Source: Siphonodentalium dalli (lineage: Eukaryota > Mollusca > Scaphopoda > Gadilida > Siphonodentaliidae). From it: a stretch of 64,000 bases of DNA. The notes under the pieces are model-generated. The model was not told where the DNA came from. It saw nothing but the letters and a program-made list of their open reading frames with translations, and searched no databases. Positions 46,226 to 56,938 of this stretch are shown one piece after another. Where the stretch lies: NCBI GenBank assembly GCA_032622095.1, contig CP136062.1, positions 4,092,001 to 4,156,000 of the forward strand, in the 5' to 3' direction. Numbering within the stretch: position 1 is the stretch's first letter; each line of letters starts with the position of its first letter. The position numbers and the translations under genes were made by a program.

Positions 46226-46603
46226 CATATGAACAATAAAATGTTGAATAAAATCCTACAATGTTATCGAGAATATATTAATGTAACATTAATTTTTGTA
46301 CAGTAATATCGTCATGTGACGGCGAAATATTAATGCATTTGTTGTATACATGTTCGTTCTGCAATGTTGTCACGGCTGTTCTGCGTTTTACCGTGTCTGT
46401 CCCATCGACGAAACAATTTGTTTCAAACTTGATTATAGATGAATAAAATGTTGCACGGATGTCGAGAATATATTATCTAACATTGTGTTTTGCCACTGCT
46501 GTCCCATCAGCGAATAAAAACATGTTTTAATCTTGATTATGGTCATTAAAATGTTACAATGATGTCGAGAATATATTAATCTAACAATTTATGCCGAAAT
46601 ATC
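46226..46603 (-). repeat. GGGACGG satellite, inverted arm, proximal part
   Basis: Carries the satellite in reverse orientation, e.g. GTCCCATCAGCGAATAAAAA, ATCTTGATTATGGTCATTAA and ATGTCGAGAATATATTAATC. It stops inside a unit at GAAATATC, where the 13.7-kb block begins; the satellite resumes at the corresponding place at 60325. Confidence 0.88.
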
Positions 46604-46699
46604 CAGGGGGGGGGCGGAAAAAAACTGCGGGACACAACGTACCGGGGGGGTACATAGGCGTAAACAAATTACACATAAATTTTGTCCTTATTCATTTAC

Positions 46700-46723
46700 G
46701 GGGGGGGGGGGGGGGGGGGGGGG
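46700..46723. repeat. G24 tract followed by TTGTCGGAAAAAATTT
   Basis: Twenty-four G followed by a phrase nearly identical to the inner terminal sequence of the poly-G-ended element (TAGGAAAAAATTT at 15494, and TCGGAAAAAATTT read in from its right end). It probably marks the end of another family member, partner end not found. Confidence 0.75.
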
Positions 46724-46780
46724 TTGTCGGAAAAAATTTGCATGTAATTTTTTCCAAATATGTATTTTCAGACTCACAAC

Positions 46781-47038
46781 TTAAATTTTCTCTAATTTGA
46801 TAGAATATGGATTAACCTTAATATCAAAATCATATATACATGAGTAGTACAATCCACATAAAATAATTTTGGATAAACACTGTCTTGGTTTACATGTGAT
46901 ATTGACCCCATTAACCCTCTTAATAATGCCGACTATGTCAGTGTCTACCAGTCGAATCCAGAATTCTACCCTGCGATCGCTCATCTGGCAAATTTTTACT
47001 GCAGAACTATCCCATGTATTAAACAATTTCTCCTCCAA
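46781..47038 (-). CDS. Unrecognised 85-codon frame
   Basis: Begins MEEKLFNTWDSSAV and continues with a balanced, protein-like composition (RRVEFWIRLVDTDIVGI, ITCKPRQCLSKI). The opposite strand is also open over much of the span. No family is recognised and no splice context is clear. Confidence 0.2.
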   Translation of the reverse strand: MEEKLFNTWDSSAVKICQMSDRRVEFWIRLVDTDIVGIIKRVNGVNITCKPRQCLSKIILCGLYYSCIYDFDIKVNPYSIKLEKI

Positions 47039-48013
47039 TGGTATCAGAAAACATAACTAGAGGTCAGATTCCATGGAATCAGATATACTTCCATGGTATC
47101 CCATCCAATCCCATGTGAGTGTTATGCGTATATGTGTGTTCCTCTTCATGCGAATGCATATTGGAGCTTAATGATCCGATGGTGGACTTGCATTGACATT
47201 TCTAAATAAGAAATATACTCCAAAGGTTTATGTCATGATGATTAATGACTGTCTAATGCATCATGGCCCTGACCAACTGAGTCACCATTCACCCAGCCAA
47301 TCAGTTCATTTGTATTCGTAGGGATACATTTTATGGCTAATTATAGCCGCTCCCCTGGACGCCCAAATCCTGTTCAACGGTCACGAAATTTGGTGTGTCT
47401 GATTGTAGAGTAATAGGCATGTATATATATCAAAAGGGTGCAAATCATATTAATGTAAAATGACTCCGTTATATCGCATTTAGTGGATAGTACTTTCAGT
47501 TTCGGATTCAGAATTGTTCGTTTTAATGGAAGAGGAAAGACCGCTTATTAATTAATTCAGAGCGTCATCGCCACACTATACTCATTAACGTCGTTGTAAT
47601 ATAGTTAACAGTAATCAAGAGATAACTATATCACAATCGATAATGTCATCTGAGTGCCTACCCGTCCGTTTTAAAACTAATGGTGTCCGTATATATACTA
47701 CCAAACACATGCATTGTTCAAAATATAAAACACTAGATTGAGTAGATTCGCGATTTTCCATTGTTTCGCGCTCCCCTCGGGCAGGTTAATTTCTTGGTAG
47801 AGCAGTAAATCTTTGGGGGCGTATCTATGGTATATCGTTGTACCTGCTCGTGCATTAGCTTGCTCCTTGATAAACCCGTAAAATCTTGGAGGCGTACCTA
47901 CAGTATACCGACGTACATGCTCCTGCATTAAACTAGCTCCTTTATTAGCACGTTTGGATTTGGGGCTAAAATTAGGTTAGTGATAGACTACTCAAGTATA
48001 AATATTTATATTA
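47039..48013. other. Spacer with an ~87-bp tandem duplication
   Basis: At 47800-47945 a unit of about 87 bp is present twice: AAATCTTKGGGGCGTATCTA-like sequence, GTACCTGCTCGTGCATTA, TAGCTTGCTCCTT. The minus-strand frame at 47698-47928 spans it and shows no domain. The rest is unassigned. Confidence 0.5.
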
Positions 48014-48422
48014 TACTAGCAGGGTGACCCGACTTCGTCCGGACTGTTTTCGCTATTGACCATTTTGAAGGTCAAGGTCAGGTCGGGGTCTCAATTTGAC
48101 CCGTGTAAAACATTCCCACGACAAAATTACCCTTGGTATCAATTTCATCAAAATCCCGTCGAAAGGCGCGATTTGACCTTGAATTGACCATTTTAAAACA
48201 AACGTACCCATAGGTATCAAATTTCGTGGAAATCCATCCATTTTACACGATTTGACATTGAATTTACCATTTTTAAAGTCATGGCCAGGTCGGAGTCAAA
48301 AACACTCCCCGGACAAAAGTAACCCTTGATATAAAATTTTGTCGAAATCCGTCCGGCAGTTTTCCCGGCCATACCTAACAGACAAACAAACAAACAGACA
48401 GCAGTCCCAAAATATATAGTAG
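48014..48422 (+). mobile_element. Hairpin-headed repeat family copy
   Basis: Starts TACTAGCAGGGTGACCCGAC with the CCCGACTTCGTCCGG hairpin. It contains GGTCAAGGTCAGGTCGGGGT and ends with ACAAACAAACAAACAGACAG and CAAAATATATAGTA. A complete copy of about 410 bp, without the 121-bp units. Confidence 0.7.
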
Positions 48423-48612
48423 ATAACGTTGTCACGAGTGAACCGATCCATCCGGTCGGCGGGTGTTAATTTCGGCGTTTTAGCGTACATTCATAGCGAA
48501 TTCGGCAGCAGCGTATGGGGTAATTTATTCACTGCCGCTGCAGCTAGCGACTAGTCCGATCGCCCATGGATGCATATGGGTATTCACTTCATGATATAAT
48601 GTCCATTTCCGT

Positions 48613-48720
48613 TAGGGCCCGACGAAGCTTCGAGATTCGATTCGATTTCGAATCTTACGTTTCGATTCGATTCGATTCGAAAGCGGTCGGGTGATTCAGG
48701 ATATTTCGAATCGTTATATA
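48613..48720 (+). mobile_element. Unpaired hAT-type end
   Basis: TAGGGCCCGACGAAGCTTCG followed by repeated GATTCGATTCGAT/TCGAATC motifs looks like the left terminus of a hAT transposon. No matching right end or 8-bp duplication was found, so the element is truncated or disrupted. Confidence 0.45.
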
Positions 48721-48862
48721 CAAGTCTTTTATCACCGGATATAGACTGCATTATCTATAAAAATGTGTTCATTATATCCCTAATACTTAACCCGAGTGTG
48801 TTTCCGCGACCATCTCACGGCGAATCACGTCGTTTCGAGTTGATGAGTACCACGCATTTAAA

Positions 48863-50290
48863 TTGGCGGAGGCGACAGAAAACACATCGAGAAACGAAGA
48901 AAAAGGTAATAAACTAGGATATGACGTATTTCAAAGTATTTTGGCAGCTACGAGCATATTTTACACCATTTTTAAAACAAGCTCATACCTCATGTGTGTC
49001 CAAATTCACATGTGTTTGCTCTAAAATTCTGACCAAAAGTCGTCAGTCGGAGGATTTTCCACGACGTGTTTAATGGTGTATTCCACGAACATTTTCTATT
49101 TTCATGCTTTTAATCTGCTTGGACCAAAAATATTGTTACTAAATTATGTTTATTGAAAGAAAGCACATTTAGTCGTCAATATATTGAACCCTGTTTAAAA
49201 AAAAATGTATTTTTCCTTGTGAATCGTAGCTTTTTCATTAGTGATGAGTGTCCACACACCACAATTCAGTGATGAGTTACCATGAACTTGTTCAGAATAG
49301 ATTGAATAAATAGAGGATACAAAACGAGTCAAAGGGCTTACAGCGAAATTTACAAAAGAAGATCAGCAAATTGGGTCTGAACCGTTCATATAGGCAAGGT
49401 GCAGGTCTAATTTACTGGAATTTCGCTCTAAACTGAGTCGACTTGAAGATTATAATTATATTGCTGTATGGCCAAGGCAAACCGCCAAAGTACGGTAGTG
49501 TTCATTTGGGGTAATAAATTAAATTGTGTACCCTAGATGTAAAACATGTGGTTTAAAAAGTTATATATATATGCTACTGGTGCTATATACTGGTAACTCT
49601 CTCTTTTGTTTTGGTGATAACGGTACCCAGGTTCTGAAAATTGTGATAAAGGCACCCAGGCTGTGAAAAATCGTAATAAGCTACCCAGGTTCATCGAATC
49701 TCAAATTAAACGAGATTTAAATATCTTTGCTTGAAATTCGTTTGATTTTATGCTGTCGCTTTCAGTTTTAAATTGTTTGAACTGCTATAAATCTAAAGAA
49801 TTTAGTCAACTAATGTATCCTTTGATATGTTTTCCTGCAGTGTAACACAAAATTGCCCCGTCGAACGCAGATGAACCTGGGTACCTTTATCACAAAAACC
49901 GATACTTTACTTTAAACATATTTTATTTGTATATCGAATAATACAAAAGAGATTGGGGACAAGTTACAAAACTTACTAACAAAAACCGACGAGACTGACC
50001 AATTCGGCGCTAGTAATGGTCGTTGATCACCATTTTGTAATGAGTGTAATGACCGTAATAAATGTTTGACCATAAAATAACACGAAATAATGTCACCAAA
50101 ATATTCTTACGCAGGATTTGTGATTTTATTTTTCAGATGAAATGCCCGAGAACAAGTCAGTTGTGTTGTGTAGCACCTGTGGCAAGTAGTTTGGTTCGAA
50201 GTCAGGCCTCGGTGCCCATACACGTGGCTACAGGAAAGAGGATTTAAAGTTTCTGGTTGTTTTTATATTTAATAAAAAGAGAATCTTGTA
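48863..50290 (+). pseudogene. Two-exon C2H2 zinc-finger gene remnant
   Basis: Exon 1 (48863-48905) reads xAEATENTSRNEEK, with TTG where the homologous copy at 51379 has ATG, and ends at a donor AAAAG|GTAATA (phase 1). Exon 2 starts after TTTATTTTTCAG at 50137. The joined phase gives DEMPENKSVVLCSTCGK, an in-frame TAG (50187-50189), then FGSKSGLGAHTRGYRKED. This is a C-x2-C-x12-H finger whose last His is replaced by Tyr. The frame ends at TAA 50288-50290. Lost start, internal stop and lost zinc ligand make it non-functional. Such single fingers occur in transposon-encoded proteins; the original role is unknown. The 1.2-kb intron contains blocks that recur inverted at 51.38-51.59 kb. Confidence 0.5.
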
Positions 50291-51217
50291 ACATTTTTTT
50301 ATTGTTTTGTTAATTGGTCACACCATCATAGTTTGTTTTACACGAATAATAATATACTGGGTACTATATCTGCAGGAAGTAATCCGTGTTGTTGGAGTCA
50401 TATCCTGCAATAATCATTACCCGACCCCGCGTCTTCTGAATCTATGGCTTCCTCGACCAAATTGTAGACAGTTCCGCGCTTGGTGCAGTACGAAAAGCTC
50501 CTATATATAAAAGGGATTAACTTGGGGACAAATTGCCAAAAAATTTGAAAATAAGAGTAACTCAAACACTAATTATGCGAATATGCAGCTTAGATGTAAA
50601 TTGAAAACGGGCTAATAATTAAGATATTATTGTTACACGGACTAGGTATCTATCAGAGAAATGTTTACTGGTTTGTTGAGGTATAATTATGATAGTGCAT
50701 GGGGTAGGTGTCATGCATTTAGTGAAACCCGAAAGGTATGATACTTACCTCGCTGGCAGTTAGGCCTACCTCAATAACGAAGTCCACGACACCACACGTC
50801 AAATAATCCTCAAATTTAGAAACGTGTAGACGCTTATACATGCAGTGTATTGTGAATAAACTGATCTGACCACAAATTAGCCCGAGGAAACTTTAAAGCA
50901 GCCCCTATGATTTTAGCTATCTTGGGAATGCCGTTTCGACGAGATGTGATTGATAGGACCATAGTCCCAAAATTATGACATTACAAGACAGAATAACGCC
51001 CTATCGGTGCCAATGCAGCGAAATTTTTGAACTGCTGCCATTGTGTTCTATATATTACACGTTTTGGGAAATTTGATAACATAATTGACAATGGCTAGTA
51101 TTATTTTGTTGCCATTAATCGATTCTGATAACTAAAGCGTATTTTGAAGAAATGTTGTTATTATTGTATCTTGATGATATGGGGACCCCTTGATCGGATT
51201 AATCACCTTTAAATGCG
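50291..51217. other. Spacer between inverted gene remnants
   Basis: No element or gene is recognised apart from an ATATATAAAAGGG phrase near 50502. It separates the zinc-finger remnant from its inverted relative. Confidence 0.4.
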
Positions 51218-51585
51218 TTAATCAAGTGTGCGTTTTGACACACACGAGGTATCTGATCTGCGTGTTTGAATACTATTGTAGCATATGTCCGTAGCTGCCA
51301 AAATGCTCTGTAATATGTCATATCCTATTTGATAGCATTTTTGTTCGTTTCGCGTTGTGTTTTCTGTCGCCTCCGCCATTATTTCGTGTTATTAATTTGT
51401 CCAACATTTCATATACGGTCAATGCACTCATTGCAAAATGGTGATCAACGACCATTATTGGCACAAGTAGCACAATTATATGTAATTTAACCACATGTTT
51501 ACATCTGGGGTACACAGTTTAATTTATTACCCCAATTGAACAGTACCGTAGTTCTGCGGTTTGCTTGGCCAATACAGCAATCTAT
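51218..51585 (-). repeat. Inverted, permuted copy of the zinc-finger gene 5' region
   Basis: On the minus strand three blocks follow each other: 51585-51480 (matches 49457-49562), 51455-51380 (matches 50015-50095), and 51379-51218 (matches 48863-49030). The last is open for 53 codons from a true ATG (MAEATENTTRNEQKCY...) to TAA. In the plus-strand copy the same blocks come in the order third, first, second. Both derive from one multicopy gene or element. Confidence 0.65.
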
Positions 51586-51691
51586 GCATTGCGTTCGAAA
51601 CGGAGCTAGGTTCCATCCGCGGGGAGATGGGGAACCCGGAGGAAGGGGAAGGTGGAGAGACAATTTTTTGGCGTATAAATAGATAATATAT

Positions 51692-53337
51692 ATTATACTA
51701 GAAGGTGACCCGTCTTCGTCCGGGCTTTGACCTTGAATTGACCATTTTGAAGGTCAAGGTCAGGTGGGGTCAAACACCAACACCCCAAAAATGGTGGAAA
51801 TCGGCCCAGCGGATACCAGGAAATCGGCCCAGCGGATACCGAGATACCCTATGCATCAAATTTCGTCCGTAAAAATCCGCCAGTTTAACCCGATTTGATT
51901 TCCACTCAAGTATATAAACGCGCCTCATATACACACGCTCATTAATTATCAAGTTTCAACGTAAAGATAAATTACCATCGGTGCCCGAGATATCGCCAAG
52001 ACGTCTGAAACAGTCAAATGCATCGGCCGGTTAAGCGTTAACGTGATCTAACGTTATGACCTCTAACGACGTCATAGAAGTTACGCATTGTTTTTATCCT
52101 GATGGAAGATAGTACCACTTCTTCTTGATAATTGAGGCAGATAACTAAAACGGATACATAGGCATTATATATCGTTGGAAAGAGGAAACACGAAAGATTC
52201 TCACAGTGTCATTATTATGACTGGCATTTTATTATTCGCGCTGTTTCGAATCGATTTGTAAGCACCGAACTCAAATGAAAGTCTCGTAACACAGCGTAAA
52301 AACAGATTTGACCTCGGCACGTGAAAAGGTGACCTCGGATCTGAAAATCAATAGGCCTATGTCACCCCCCGGCCGAAATTACCCCCAAATACCAAGTTTC
52401 ATCGAAATCGGGTCGGCCGTTTTCGAGTTCATCGATTACACACACACACACACACCCTAACACACACACAAACAGATCTTCCAAAATATATAAGGTGACC
52501 CGACTTCGTCCGGACTTTGACCTTGAATTGTCCATTTTGAAGGTCAAGGTCAGGTGGGGTCACGATTTGACCCGTCCAAAACACTGCCCGGACAAAAGTA
52601 CCCGACAAACGTGCCCGTCGAAATCCATCCGGTTTTACCCGATTTGACCTCGAATTGATAATTTTGAAGGTCGAGGTCAGTTCAGGGTCACGACTCGACC
52701 CGTCCAAAACACTCAGTGGACAATATTAACCCCACGTATCAAATTTCGTCGAAATCCCATCAAAATTCGCGATTTGATCTTGAATTGACCCGATTCCAAG
52801 GTCAAGGTCACGTCGCACGGCAAACGAATAGGCTTATGAGAATCCCCATACGAAAGTATCCATAGTCACTAAGTTTCATCGAAATCCCGTGATATTCGGG
52901 CGTTTGACATTGAAATGACCCGATTTCAAGGTCAAGGTCAAGTCGCACGTGCAGATTAATAGCCTATGCCACTCCCCGGCCGAAAGTACCCTCACATACC
53001 AAGTTTCATCGAAATCCCGTGATATTCGGGCATTTGACCTTGAAATCACCCGATTTCAAGGTCAAGGTCACGTCGCACGTGCAAATTAATAGGCCCGTGC
53101 CCGTCCCCGGCCGAAAGTACCCCCACATACGAAGTTTCATCGAAATCGAAATGACCCGATTTCAAGGTCAAGGTCACGTTGCACGGACAAATTAATAGGC
53201 ACATGCCACCCCCCGGCCGAAAATACCCCCACATGCCAAGTTTCATCGAAATCGGCTCGGCCGTTTTCGAGCTAATCGCGAACACACAGACAGACACACA
53301 CACACACACACAGACAGATCTTCCAAAATATATAATA
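51692..53337 (+). mobile_element. Head-to-tail hairpin-headed repeat copies
   Basis: One head at 51696 (GGTGACCCGTCTTCGTCCGG) is followed by a diverged body; a tail ends at about 52490 (CACACAAACAGATCTTCC, then AAAATATATA). A new head begins immediately (GGTGACCCGACTTCGTCCGG, 52493) and its tail ends at 53330 with CAGACAGATCTTCC and AAAATATATAATAG. The second copy contains four direct sub-repeats of TTCAAGGTCAAGGTCACGTC and AAGTTTCATCGAAATC, which code for nothing. Confidence 0.7.
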
Positions 53338-54240
53338 GACTAGCCGATGAGCCCGACGTTGTCCGGGCTATTCAAAAACCAAATTTCAAGTCGATAGCTC
53401 TACCCGTTTCCGAGATCTGGTCTGCGCATGCGCGAAGCTGGCGTCACGGGCTCGGCGACCCGATAAAATTCGTATCCGGGGCAAGATACATTCACATAGC
53501 AAATTTCAAGTCGATAGCTCCACCCGTTTCCGAGATCTGGTCTGTGCATGCGCGAAGCTGGCGTCGCACGGGCTCGGCGACCCGATAAAATTCGTATCCG
53601 GGGCAAGATACATTCACATACCAAATTTCAAGTCGATAGCTCTACCCGTTTCCGAGATCTGGTCTGCGCATGCGCGAAGCTGGCGTCACACGGGCTCGGC
53701 GACCCGATAAAATTCGTATCCGGGGCAAGATACATTCACATAGCAAATTTCAAGTCGATAGCTCCACCCGTTTCCGAGATCTGGTCTGTGCATGCGCGAA
53801 GCTGGCGTCGCACGGGCTCGGCGACCCGATAAAATTCGTATCCGGGGCAAGATACATTCACATAGCAAATTTCAAGTCGATAGCTCCACCCGTTTTATGA
53901 GATCTCGTCTGCGCATGCGTGAAGCGGGCGCCACACGGGCTCGCCAATACGACAAGGTCGACCGCCTGGTCAAAAACGCATGCGCGAAGCTGGCGTCGCA
54001 CGGGCTCGGCGACCCGATACAATTCGTATCAGGGGCAAGATACATTCACATAGCAAATTTCAAGTCGATAGCTCCACCCGTTTCCGAGATCTGGTCTGCG
54101 CATGCGCGAAGCTGGCGTCGCACGGGCTCGGCGACCCGATAAAATTCGTATCAGGGGCAAGATACATTCACATACCAAATTTCAAGTCGATAGCTCCACC
54201 TGTTTCCGAGATCTGGTCTGCGCATGCGCGAATCTGGCGT
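53338..54240 (+). repeat. ~121-bp tandem array with TGCGCATGCGC palindrome
   Basis: Begins with a head-like CTAGCCGATGAGCCCGACGT (53338). About seven units follow, each with AAATTTCAAGTCGATAGCTC, ACCCGTTTCCGAGATCTGGT, CTGCGCATGCGCGAAGCTGG, CTCGGCGACCCGATAAAATT and GGGGCAAGATACATTCACAT. One unit near 53890-53990 is rearranged and shortened. Long open frames on both strands occur because the 121-bp unit, though not a multiple of three, lacks stops. The element at 5664-6296 holds only about 1.3 units, so this is a local amplification. Confidence 0.9.
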
Positions 54241-54384
54241 CCAAAGGTTTAGGTTGAAATAATGGAGCCTTTTTCAAAAAGTGAAAACAAATTGAACGAC
54301 TTTTCTGGAACAGATCGATTTGGATCCGTTTTGGACTCTGGATTCCACAAAAGTCATCTCCGTTTCGTGTGTAGCATAATATGA

Positions 54385-55205
54385 ATCTTCGTCGGAGATA
54401 TGATGTAAAGCACATGGGCCCAACTTGCGAAATTTGAGGGCCCGTAACTTTTGCATTTCTTCTCTGATTTCAAAAATATTTTCTGGTGTAGGTTCTTTTC
54501 GTTCAGGGAATCCATCTACTTAAATACTTAAATAGATGAATGTCAATCAACATTTTTTTTTATTTTGCCCCCACCCCAGCGTCAATAAAACTGACAACGG
54601 TCAACACGACTATGATACCCAAATGCAATTATCTGGAATGATACGAGAGGACAGCATAGTAAATCAAATAGAGGTTTGCCTATATATAGGCGGTAACTCC
54701 GCAGGGAAAGCGCGGACACAAGTGTTGATGCCCGTGGGCAGTGGTGCATATCGAGGTGTCCATATGGTCCAAATTTGGATGCCCTGCTCCTCATAATTTC
54801 CGAGATAGTAAAATGACATTTTTTCAGATAAAGGAAGATAAGTCTGCGAGGAAAGCGCGGACAATATTCGTTATGCGACTTAGGCATACAACTCAATTTC
54901 CTCAACATACTTACCAACTTTTAGTTTTCTACTGCTCATACTTTCCGAAATAAAGTGATTATAAAAGTGTGCAGTATTTTAATAATAATAATAATAATAA
55001 TAATAATAGTGAAAAATATTTTTTTTTTAAATTTCATTCCGTGGCGAAGCGTTGGGCCGAACTCATGATATCTTCATTTTCTGTATCCCTTAGATGCCTA
55101 CATTCCCTCGATTTCACGGTCCTCCTCACATTAGTTTCTGAGTATTTTCAATTAAACAGAAAACGGCCCCAATAGAAAAACAATATACTTCCTTGGTTAC
55201 ACCAT
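54385..55205 (+). repeat. Older copy of the 1.73-kb unit (right half)
   Basis: Aligns with 56100-56940, from CACATGGGCCCAA and TTTGAGGGCCCGTAACT to CTTCCTTGGTTACACCATGG, but with much greater divergence than the two later copies. Contains an (AAT)n microsatellite at 54980-55008. Confidence 0.75.
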
Positions 55206-55210
55206 GGAAG

Positions 55211-56938
55211 TATAATAATAGGATCAATCATGAGTGGAAAGAATAGCAGTTTATGGACGGAAAATATGAAGTATGGTGATTATATGTTGTCCTAATATGT
55301 GTAGGTTGATCTCAAGTGTTTGGACGTGACCCCACCCCTGCCTCGAAATTGGGTGACGGGATTGGGAAAACATCAACCCCTGGCACAAAATGCTAAGTTT
55401 GAGGCCCCGTAACTTCGTTAGTTTCCATCGGATTTAAAAGTTGTTTCCAGTTTTGTGATTTGCGGCTGACATGGATTGCATAGTATAAATTTCATCTTAT
55501 TTGGAGACGGATAACACTTTGATTATTGGAAAGCATATGGGCCCAAATTCAAACTTGGACGGCCAAAATCTCCGCCATTTCCCAACATATTTACGATCTG
55601 TTTTCAGCTTCGAGATCGGCTGATGTTGCAGATGTTATATTCTAAGTTTCATCTGATTCGGAAAAGAATTAAAAATTGGTACCACTGACCACCCCTCCCC
55701 AGACACACAATACCGAACCGACACTGGCAAAATTTGGCCCACCGCGTGCCGTCTTCAGTCCGTACGCATTTTCGTATCAGATGACATCCTATGTTCGATA
55801 TCTTCGGAGGAGATGTGTTATCAAGCACATGGGCCCAAAATTGCAAAGTTTGAGGGCCCGCGATTCTTTTAGTTTTCGATGGATTTTCGAAATTCTTCCA
55901 GTTTCTAGATCGGCTGATGTTGCAGATGTTATATTCCAAGTTTCATCTGATTCCGAGAATAATTAAAATTTGGTACCACGGACCACCCCTCCCCAGACCC
56001 ACAATAATGAACCGACACTGGCAAAATTTGGCCAGCCGCGTGCCCTCTTCCGTCCGCACACGTTGGCGTATCAGTTGACATCCAAACTTCGACATCTTCG
56101 GAGGAGATGTGGTCACAAGCACATGGGCCCAAATTGCAAACTTTGAGGGCCCGTAACTCTTGCATTTCTTCTCGGATTTCAAAAATACTTTCCAGTATGG
56201 GTTTGTTTTCGTTCAGGGAATCAACATACTTAAATAGAGGAATGTCAATCAAAACCTTTTTTTTTTCGAAAATTTTGCCCCCACCCCAGCGTCAAAATAT
56301 ATGGCCGACCCTGTTCAATTTTCTTTTTCAGACTAAACTGACAATGGTCAACACGACTATGAAATCCAAATGCAGTTATCTCTAATGATACGAGAGTACA
56401 GCATAGTAAATGAAATAGAGGTTTGCCTATTTATGGGCGGTAACTCCTCAGGAAAAGCGCGGACACAAGTTTTGATGCCCGTGGGCAGTAGGGCATATCG
56501 AGGTGTGCATACGGTCTAATTTTCGATGCTCTGCTCCTTATAATTTCCGAGATAATAAAATGAAATGTTTTCAGATAAAGGGAGATAACTCCTCGGGAAA
56601 AATGCGGACACTATGCTTTATGCGACCTGGGCATACAACTATTTGACCCCAACATACGTACCAAGTTTTAGTGTGCTACTCCTTATACTTTTCGAGTAAT
56701 AAGGGTTGCAAAAGTGTCAAGTATAATAATAATAATAATGAAAAATAATCGAAAAAGGGCCATAACTCCGTCAAGAAACATTGGACCGACATGCGGATAC
56801 CTTTATTTTTAGTAGACCTCAGATGCCTACATATTCGCTACAGGTTTTGTGTTTCTACTGCAATTACTTTCTGAATATTTCCAAATAAACGGAAAACGGC
56901 GCCAGTACAAAAACAATATACTTCCTTGGTTACACCAT
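55211..56938 (+). repeat. 1.73-kb direct repeat, copy 1
   Basis: Starts TATAATAATAGGATCAATCA and ends TTGGTTACACCAT. Nearly identical to 58351-60077 (about a dozen differences seen by eye). Internally a sub-repeat of about 285 bp (CACATGGGCCCAAA...TTTGAGGGCCCG, CTTCGGAGGAGATG) is present about three times. It also carries AAAGGGAGATAACTCC, a phrase common in mollusc repeats. Frames here are by-products. Confidence 0.93.

Noticed and set aside
53340..53375. CCGATGAG next to a hairpin at the head of the 121-bp array, also hammerhead-like
   Set aside because: The core should read CTGATGAG and the required GAAA after the stem is absent; it is better explained as a variant of the CCCGACTTCGTCCGG head.
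53548..54252. Overlapping frames of 76-116 codons with repeated Arg-rich peptide
   Set aside because: They follow the 121-bp tandem unit, occur on both strands and shift frame from unit to unit; not a protein.
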